A stretch of DNA of 64,000 bases from Mya arenaria (lineage: Eukaryota; Mollusca; Bivalvia; Myida; Myidae): the NCBI RefSeq assembly GCF_026914265.1, contig NC_069122.1, positions 41,309,125-41,373,124 of the forward strand, in the 5' to 3' direction. Shown here piece after piece: positions 55,800-64,000 of the stretch. How positions within the stretch are numbered: position 1 is the stretch's first letter; the number at the start of each line of letters is the position of its first letter. The position numbers and the translations under genes were made by a program. The notes under the pieces are model-generated. The model was given only the letters and a program-made list of their open reading frames with translations, did not search any database and was not told the origin of the DNA.

Positions 55800-56780
55800 A
55801 GACGTACAATGCTAACTTAAAGTCTTAAAAAATCACGATCAAAACTTCAAAATGTTTGGAGGGTAAAGTGTTACTGTTGTTCAAGGTTAAATTAACTTAG
55901 CGTTTGAAATTATATCTTGTCCTACGGGATAACAGTATTATTCAATCCTGCCGTGCATTTAATTTGGAAGATCAGCAATGATCCGTTCTTGATCAAGTGA
56001 ATCATTATATTTAAACAGAGGTTAGGCAAGTAGACAAAATATAATATCGAACACTTACATGGTTGAAAGGTTAATAATATGCATTTACCAAATTGAATGG
56101 ATATGTTGACAGTTGAACGTAAAATTAACTTAATACAATCCATATAAGAAATTTGTGATTTTTATGACTGGTCGAAAAATCGTTTATTTTACTCGATTCA
56201 GAGATTTAATACATCTTATTCAATTCAATTCAGTTCAATCGCTTTATTGCTACCTATTAAAGCATATTGAATATGATAATATAAAACAAAATAAATGTTC
56301 ATACATTTACGAACGTGCTAATATATTGGCAACATATATAGATGATAAATTAAAAAAAAAACATGTTATATATGCAACAAAAAAATCAAATTCAATTTAA
56401 TTAAAATTATAACCTACATTTCCAGCCAATGAAATCGCCTATCGGCCTTCAATTAGTACTACTTAAGATATGACGTCATACATACGTTCTCTGCAATATT
56501 GAAGTCATCACCGTGAGTGAGCCCTTCTAAATCATTAGAGTTCGAACTATTGCAGTATTACATGAATATGATTGATTTTGGACAAAATGAGGTTGAGGTA
56601 TATTGCGAACAATATATGTTTAAATAAACACAGTTTTAGATATGTTTGTGAGTTATTGAAAACATTTAAATTGTATTCAAAGTATTCATTATTAATGAAA
56701 ATAGTGACAATTGGTATGCATAAACATAGAATTGTTAAAATGTGTCAAATGCAGATTGATTGAAAAGTAGAAAAAAAAAG
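55800..56780. other. AT-rich, nothing recognised
   Basis: Presumed intron or intergenic; no exon or repeat supported. Confidence 0.4.
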
Positions 56781-56784
56781 AAAT

Positions 56785-57205
56785 ACACATAAACAGACAT
56801 TCAGGCAGACAGACAAACAAACAAAGGCTATGCAAGATTGACAGACGTACGAACTAGCAGTCGAGCAGATGTCAGTATGATTGGAACGACGGACGGACGG
56901 ACGACCGACAGACCTACCGATCGACAGACAGACAGACAGACAGACATACAGACAGACAGACAGACACACGGACAGGACAGACAGACAAACAGACTGGTAT
57001 ACAGTCAGACAGACACACCGACAGACAAACAGACTGGCATACAGTCAAACAGACACAGACAGACAGACAGACACAGACAGGACAGACAGATAGACAGACA
57101 AACAGACAGGACGGACAGGGCAGACAGACAGACAGACAGACAAACAGACAAACAGACTGTCCTACAGTCAGAAAGACACACCGACTGACAGACAGACAGT
57201 AAAAA
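56785..57205. repeat. Imperfect (GACA)n array
   Basis: Repeated gacagacagaca interspersed with 'gacaaacagactggcatac' units of about 56-60 bases. Thr-Asp-Arg-Gln frames across it are artefacts. Confidence 0.9.
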
Positions 57206-57509
57206 ACGTATATAATAACACAGTCGGCAGATGTCAGAAGGTACGGAAAAACAGTCAGACAGAGAGACAGCCATCCCTTTATTTATAACAGACATACAGA
57301 CGCGGACTGCACAAGATGACTAAGACGTTATCAAACTTGAAGACAAAATTAAACAATAAGTTGTGTCGGAAGTTTTGTTTTGACTGACAATAAATTGTTA
57401 CATTAGAATGAAGAAAATAGTTTGATATTCAATGGTAGACCGTATAGAGCATGTATAGAATTTTATTTTTTTGCGAAGCATATCTAAGAGCTGATTGTTC
57501 AGAACTTTA

Positions 57510-57883
57510 TTAAAGTGACACTCTTTTTCAAAATCAATACATACACATGAACCACGAACATAAATTTTGAGTGATAAACCTTCAACTACTTACTTAATAA
57601 TGCATTTTTGGAAAATATCAATTACTGATAACAAGACTGTAACCGTGTATTTAATAGCAGAAAGCGAAAACATATTAAATGATTGGTGAATGCTAAAAGA
57701 CTTACTGTGGTCTACTATCGTCTCATAAAGTAGAATACCGTGTTTTATGCACATTTCTTACAAATTAAACTCGGTTTCCTTCGTAAGAACCATTGTTTTC
57801 GACATTTATTCATCCTTTTTGGAATAGTAAAATAATATTATAAATTGTGGTCAATCTTATCTGGGAGTAAGAGTGTATCTTTG
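57510..57883 (+). mobile_element. MITE family D, copy 3
   Basis: ttaaagtgacactctttttc at the left, 'gggagtaagagtgtatcttt' at the right, with family blocks 'ctacttacttaataatgcat' and 'ttattcatcctttttgg'. Confidence 0.8.
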
Positions 57884-58033
57884 AAGTTAACAACGTGATT
57901 ATGGACCTAGTTGTTTACTTTAAAACGTAAAATATATGGCGATGTGCTCTCATATTTAAATACATTGTATTAACAAGTACAGCTGGAACAGTTGTCTCAA
58001 ATCTTGTAAGGATTTCATAATTTAAGCCCCATA

Positions 58034-58286
58034 GGCCCCAATTTCTCGAAACGTCTTAAGTCCCTTATAACAGGAATAAGCTAAACTCACTATTTTTGCT
58101 GTTCTATAATATGTGTTATATTTACTTTTTTTTTACAGTTTTTAGAAATTATATAAGAACAATCTGTAGGCTAATAACAAGAAACCATTTTTCTTTTATC
58201 AAAATTCATTTTTAGTTTGAATTTTGGCTAATTGAAATAAGCGACTTAAGCCTGTTAAGCTTAAGAAGTTTCGAGAAATCGGGGCC
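58034..58286. mobile_element. Palindromic MITE family E
   Basis: GGCCCCAATTTCTCGAAACG and, inverted, ...GTTTCGAGAAATCGGGGCC. The 'cttaagtcccttataacagg' arm pairs with 'cctgttaagcttaag'. A partial copy lies at 7860-7916. Confidence 0.75.
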
Positions 58287-58308
58287 TGAGCAGTAACGAT
58301 TTGAACAT

Positions 58309-58670
58309 TAAAGCTGCACTCTCACAGATTTAACGTTTTGACAACTTTTTTATTATTTGTCTTGGAACGAGCCAATTTTTGCGAAAATCCATGGACACCA
58401 GATTTATAAGACTGCTGACAAAAAATAGATCGCAAATGTTTATATTTCAGTGCCTTATAAAAATTGCGATCTAATTTTTAACGTTTAATAGTAACGGTTT
58501 AAGCCATAAAACATTAATTTTCGAACGGAAATATGAAAATCTACGATCTGATCTTTTGTAAGCAATCTTATATAATTGGGTTGCAGATATGTACGCTCAA
58601 ATTTGCTCTTTCCAAGACAAAAAATAAAAAAGTTGTAAAAGTGGTAAATCTGTGTGAATGCAGCTTTAAA
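58309..58670. mobile_element. MITE family C, copy 4
   Basis: TTAAAGCTGCACTCTCACAG at the left and 'gtgtgaatgcagctttaa' at the right; interior palindrome as in the other copies. Confidence 0.78.
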
Positions 58671-59042
58671 GTGGCACTCTTATTCAAAATCAATACATAC
58701 ACATGTATAACATACATCTATTTTGAATGATAAACCATCGACTACTTACTAAATGATGCATTTATTGAAAATATTAATTACTTATAACAATAGTATAACC
58801 GTGTATTTTATGGCTGAAAACGCAAAAATATTAAATGATTGGTGAATGCTAAAAGATTTAATGCAATCTACTATCGTTTCATAAGCTAGCAATACTGTGT
58901 TTTCTGCACATTTCTTTCAAATTAAACTCGGTATCATTCATAAGCACAATTGTTTTCGAGATTTAATCATCCTTTTTGGTATATTAAAACAACTGTATTA
59001 AATATGTTAAATCTTATTTGGGAGTAATAGTGCAGCTTTAAC
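58667..59042 (+). mobile_element. MITE family D, copy 4, sharing its end with family C copy 4
   Basis: ttaaagtggcactcttattc at the left and 'gggagtaatagtgcagcttt' at the right. Its left TTAA coincides with the right end of the preceding family C element. Confidence 0.78.
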
Positions 59043-60524
59043 AATGATGACGTCTACAATATTGTTTGTTAGCTTGTATAACGTTCTGAACAGCCAGCCC
59101 ATAAAAATAGTAGCTCAAATTATCAAATGAAGCATAATTGGTCATTCATACCAGTATAATAAAAATAAGTAGACAAATAGACGTTACATAAAATCTCTTC
59201 AGACATGGTTTAGAATTCCTTATCAGACACGATCGATCCGTGCAGGTATGATATCATAATATTGGCAGTGGAATACGAAATATTGTCATATGATAACGTT
59301 GATACTATTTGAATGGAGGGTATTACAGCAATTCTTGTTTCTCCAAATACCTGGATGTGTCAGTGGGGTGTTAGTGGTGTTTGGTAGGCATTTATGACAT
59401 ATTTGAGATTACCGAAAACATGGAAAGAGTTTATTTAACCGCTTGAAACAAATAATTGAAAATTAGCATTCTAATAGTATTGACAGAAGTCATAATGGAC
59501 GGATTTTATGGAAAGCATGCTGGAGTTCTTGCACATTCATTTGTGCTGTTATGAACGGTAGGTTCTGACCTGGTCTGTATTTGCAAAATAGGTTTTGATT
59601 GTGAATTTCAGTATATCAATAACTTGTAATACATCTTATGTGCAAGAACAACTACATTTATTTGTTTCGCAAGTAAACAAGGTGATACCATATTCTTTGT
59701 AAGTAACGTTTTGGTCAAGTTTTAAAAAGGGCAGGGTGCTGCAGAAAAAGGGCACATTGAATTCGGCTGGATAAAATTTGGAACATTATAACTGTGACAG
59801 AAAATGTAAGCAAGTGATATTAAATTTCAACAGCCAAACTTGTAAACTGTGTGTGTTTATCTATAATTATATCATTCCATAAGGGTAGAGGCTTGAAACA
59901 AACCGTTGTGTAGTTTTACTTATATGTGTCCCCACCCCATGGAAGTTTTTAGACGCAGGTCATCATTCTTTTAAGGTACATGTATATATATTGAATTTTC
60001 CATTATTTTAGATCGTCAATAATGAATAAGTCATAGATCTTAGCCGATAATCGCTGAAAACACGAAGTCAAAGCAAATCTTAATTTCCCGAAGGTGTTTT
60101 ACCAATGCGATAATCCCTCAACGTCAGGCTAACTAACTTGTTATCTTAGCTAATAACAGCCATAATTTATCTTGTTGTGCGTGCTGCACAATATAATGCT
60201 GCCTTATCTGATATTTTAATTCCGACAGGTCATGTTTTGTGTTTGTTTTCCTAGGTGTGTGGGTTTTTTTCTCAGGCGAAATTTTAATAATTGCCAGTAA
60301 CGTTATTATAGGATTGGTGCGGATACGGATTTAAAATCTTAAAAATTCTTAAACAGACCTGGTCAGTATCAAAATGAATTTGCAATCCTTTTAAAATGAC
60401 TGTACAGCAGATTGGCACCAAAACAGTTTTTTCTGTAACGAATCTCAGGACAATAACCTAATAGAATGTGTTGCGCTTTGATATTATAATTGTAAAAAAA
60501 GTACCAAAATGTAAAAAAAAATGT
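59043..60524. other. Intergenic, nothing recognised
   Basis: No supported gene, RNA or repeat. Confidence 0.4.
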
Positions 60525-60595
60525 GTCAGAGACCGGGTTCGAACCTGTGTCGCCAAAATTGCAGTCCAGCGTCGTATCCACTGAGCTACGACGCC
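60525..60595 (-). pseudogene. tRNA-derived sequence (Cys-like, GCA)
   Basis: On the minus strand it begins GGCGTCGTAGCTCAGTGGAT, with an A box TAGCTCAGTGG, an anticodon loop CTGCAAT with GCA, and a B box GGTTCGAACCC. A T run follows (Pol III stop). The acceptor stem does not close and the T stem has a mismatch, so it looks like a decayed tRNA-Cys or SINE head. Confidence 0.5.
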
Positions 60596-60599
60596 TTAC

Positions 60600-61920
60600 T
60601 CTTTTATGGTGACATAATTAAGCTATACACCTACCTCGGTAATATCACGTGATAACACCGACTAGCCAATCACGCATAAGGAATGAATTCTACCTGGTAG
60701 ACATACCCAGTAATCTTTTTTTTAATGTAAAGTACGAAATAACTGCTGAACTTAAATAAATTGTAAACTATGTGGTACTTCAGTTAGTAAGTTTCAATGC
60801 ATTGTACACATCGATGTCAAGTTTATGTCAGTTTTCGATAATTTTCTCTTTTTTCGCTATTTTATCATACGGAGTACAGCCCCTTTAAAGGTCATTTCTC
60901 TTTTTCGACTATACTGGATTTTAGAGTTTATGCTCGACAGCAATGACCTTAATGGTCTAATTGATATTACCACTCTGTTTCATATATGCATACACGTTGA
61001 AATTGATCATTCATTATGAAGATATGTGTTGTTGACGATGTACATTGTACAAGTCGAAATAAACTGTCTGTCTGTATGTCTGTCATAAGGCACATACATT
61101 TTTAAATGTATTTTTTATTATATTATTGATCGCCGGCCAGAGGGTGGCGACTCTGTTTTAATTCCTTTTTCATTTTGCTTATTGTAGGCGACGCTGTAAT
61201 TCATACGATTACAATAAACTACATTTAATTGCCCCGAGTATGTAAACGTTTGTCTTTGTTATAAAAATATTTGTTTATGTTACATATTGTAATGCTATAT
61301 ATCGGATAATGCTTTGGTGTCTGTGATAACGGTTATTTTTAATAGTTTAATAATATTCAATTAGCGGTCATTGTTATAAAACGCAGAAAACATGCAGATA
61401 TAGTAGCGCAGATTAGATTGCAAATACTTAAGAAACATGCACAAAGATGGTAGTGGAACACGCAGATATCATTTCTGTCTGTTTATTTGTCTCAAGTCAG
61501 TACTTTATACATGTACATTGTAGTTTTAATGTTAATTAAAGACCTCTTGATTGAAACACATGCGCAGTTTTCTTGCGACATTGTTGCCATGTATCAACTT
61601 TCTACGTGAAAAGGGTAGGGGGAATTGACATTATCAAGACTATTAAAGAATATTTTTGTCAATATGTTTTTGCTCAACAGTTACGAAAATTATTTGTTTC
61701 CGAATACGTTAACAGAAAAAAAGGCTAATGAAAGAGTTATGCTTGAATTCAAAATTTCAATTAGGCATAGGTGACTTTTTGTTATTGTTTTTATCCGGTA
61801 GATTTGTTGGCCTCCATTCAAGTGAAATTTCGTTGTTGTTTTTTTTCAATTATACTTTTATTAAACCATGTGTTGTTTTAACCAAAATCTAAGCAGGGTT
61901 TGACTAATGTGTGGACGATG
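60600..61920. other. Intergenic, nothing recognised
   Basis: No supported feature apart from short low-complexity runs. Confidence 0.4.
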
Positions 61921-61924
61921 TGAC

Positions 61925-62465
61925 CAATATACGTACGATTCTTGGTACGTGGTACGTTTTGACAAATCTAGGTACGTTTTGACCAATCTTGGTACGTGGT
62001 ACGTTTTAACCAATCTAGGTACGTTTTGACCAATCTTGGTACGTTTTGACCAATCTTGGTATGAACAATCTAGGTACGTTTTGACCAATCTTGGTACGTG
62101 GTACGTTTTGACCAATCTAGGTACGTTTTGACCAATCTTGGTACGTTTTGACCAATCTTGGTACGTGGTACGTTTTGACCAATCTAGGTACGTTTTGACC
62201 AATCTTGGTACGTGGTACGTTTTGACCAATCTAGGTACGTTTTGACCAATCTAGGTACGTTTTGACCAATCTAAGTACGTTTTGACCTATGTTGCAGGTA
62301 CGATTTGACCAATCTTGGTTGACCAATCTTGGTACGTTTGACGAATTTGACAAATCTTGGTACGTTTTGACCAATTGACCAATCTTAGTTTATGGTACGT
62401 TTTTACCAATCTTTGTACGTTTTGACCAATCTAGGTACGTTTTGACCAATCTTGGTACGTTTCGA
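61925..62465. repeat. 20/28-bp minisatellite
   Basis: Unit ttttgaccaatctaggtacg (20 bases), alternating with a longer form that doubles the end (ggtacgtggtacg). About 24 units, edges degenerate. Confidence 0.9.
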
Positions 62466-62469
62466 CCCG

Positions 62470-63110
62470 ATGACGTTCTGATTTTCGGACGCTTTGTCCA
62501 ACTTTATGACGATATGGAGCACTTTGAGGATATATCGGTCGGGTTCTAACTCAAATCGTATTCCTGAAACTTTCACAAACATTTGATAAAGCGTTTTGAA
62601 TAAAAGGGCGTTTTCCTTACAACAATTCTTTGAAACAAAAAAAAAGTTTAATCATCGGCGGTTTACAGTACGGACACAGACGAGTAATGACAACTATCGG
62701 TGCCAAAACAATACTATTTCAATGTCAATCACGCGTAAAAATATTTGAGAGAGGTAGTCAATCACTTCTATGAATATTTCAGATATTTGTGGGGAGCCGT
62801 AACTTTGATAGTCAAAACGCAGACATGAATTACTAATCAAAGGCAGGGCTGTCAGTTAATGAACAGATAATTAACACAAAAGCTTCACTGAGTTAAAACA
62901 GGCAGGACAATTAAGAGATTAGTTGATCTTTTTACGCTACACATTTGTAAGATTATCGCGAGAGATTATCTTGAAAAAGTCCCGATCAGTATTAGCAGTC
63001 GTTTAATCCCCTGTCAGAAATCCGCTGTAAGGAATTAGGCAATGTTCGCAATATATGTTAGTATTTGTTGACATGTAATTTTTCATTGAACGAAATAGAT
63101 AACTGGGGAT
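62470..63110. other. Intergenic, nothing recognised
   Basis: No supported feature. Confidence 0.4.
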
Positions 63111-63600
63111 AATTGATTAGTTGATTGATTGATTGAATGGTTGATTGATTGTTCGAATGAATGAATGCATGAATGAATGCGTGAATGAATAAATGGACGA
63201 ATGAATGAATAAACGAATGAATGAATGAATGAATGAATGAATGAATGAATGAATGAATGAATGAATGAATGAATGAATGAATGAATGAATGAATGAATGA
63301 ATGAATGAATGAATGAATGAAAGAATGTATGAATGAATGAATGAATGAATGAATGAATGAATGAATGAATGAATGAATGAATGAATGAATGAATGAATGA
63401 ATGAATGAATGAATGAATGAATGAATGAATGAATGAATAAACGAATGAACGAATGAACGAATGAACGAACGAACGAACGAACGAACGAACGAACGAACGA
63501 ACGAACGAACGAACGAACGAACGAACGAACGAACGAACGAATGAATGAATGAATGAAAAAATGAAGGGACGACCGGACGGACGGACGGACGGACGAACGA
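63111..63600. repeat. (GAAT)n/(GAAC)n tetranucleotide array
   Basis: gattgatt units grade into a long run of gaatgaat, then gaacgaac, then ggacggac. There is a sharp switch from the T to the C variant near 63460. Confidence 0.95.
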
Positions 63601-64000
63601 AACGAATGATTTTATTATTTATTTATCGAACTAACGAATGAACGGACTATTAATTGAATAATCAAGCGGACGGACGAATGAACGGAACGAACTGGTTGGT
63701 TGAAAGATTGATTGACAGATTTATGACTGGCGGCACGTCGACAGACATATAAGGACTGACCGACCGACAACCAGATTAACCAATCAACCGACCGACTACC
63801 GACCAAAACACAGACCGGAAGACCAACTGGAAGAACAATCAACTGATATGTCGGCCTTTTCATTTCCCTTTCATATGTACTAACAGATAGGTTGGAAAAC
63901 AGTTGGTCGGTTGATCAATTTGTTTATCGGCCATGTTGGCATTTTAATGAACTTAAGTTGGTATTTTTAAGAGCGTTTTGTTCTCTTCTTTCAATAATTA
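63601..64000. other. Window edge, nothing recognised
   Basis: Residual gac/gacc-rich low complexity to about 63840, then ordinary sequence. Confidence 0.4.

Noticed and set aside
56745-57295. TDRQTDRQ and CLSVCLSV frames
   Set aside because: GACA microsatellite read on either strand.
61861-62229. Minus-strand 122-codon frame of YHVPRLVKTYLDWSKRT repeats
   Set aside because: Minisatellite translation with a mixed 20/28-base period.
1-64000. Retroviral, LTR, Polinton or LINE coding remnants
   Set aside because: No reverse transcriptase, integrase, capsid, envelope or polymerase motif was recognised in any frame.

Overview
This is animal genomic DNA, most probably from a bivalve or another mollusc. 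It is AT-rich and intron-bearing, with no bacterial gene organisation. It carries many small non-autonomous DNA transposons, a tRNA-derived SINE, Helitron-like debris and very large tandem arrays. I see no retroviral, LTR or Polinton copies and no LINE open reading frames.

Three multi-exon genes can be assembled on the + strand; each splices in phase into one uninterrupted reading frame. (1) 13956-21057: a seven-exon GH18 glycosidase, lysosomal di-N-acetylchitobiase (CTBS), 425 codons, catalytic motif DGLNFDFE. (2) 23062-33072: a seven-exon type I membrane receptor, 530 codons, with a signal peptide, an eight-cysteine module resembling a BCMA-type TNF-receptor repeat, one sushi (CCP) domain, one transmembrane segment and a 345-residue polar tail. 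(3) 41753-47975: its twelve-exon paralogue, 791 codons, with the same plan but six sushi exons. The two receptors share exon phases, the eight-cysteine spacing, tail blocks and a 5' flanking block, so they are a tandem duplication. They may act as cell-surface immune or TNF-family receptors; the ligand is unknown.

Layout: 1-1715 degenerate tandem repeat split by a hAT-like element; 2957-7557 clustered MITEs, one family inserted into itself; 7.6-13.9 kb mostly repeats, with a possible orphan terminal exon at 11607-11942; 14-21 kb CTBS, whose introns carry four separate tandem expansions, one made of its own exon-2 splice acceptor; 23-33 kb receptor 1; 34.0-40.7 kb about 158 copies of a 42-bp CpG-rich satellite; 41.7-48 kb receptor 2; 48-54 kb nested transposons and a 26-bp minisatellite; 55.4-55.8 kb a likely promoter and first coding exon of a gene running off to the right; 56-64 kb MITEs, minisatellites and tetranucleotide arrays.

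No database search was possible. Family names rest on recognised motifs and remembered homologues. Exon ends were placed by reading GT/AG sites and frame by eye.
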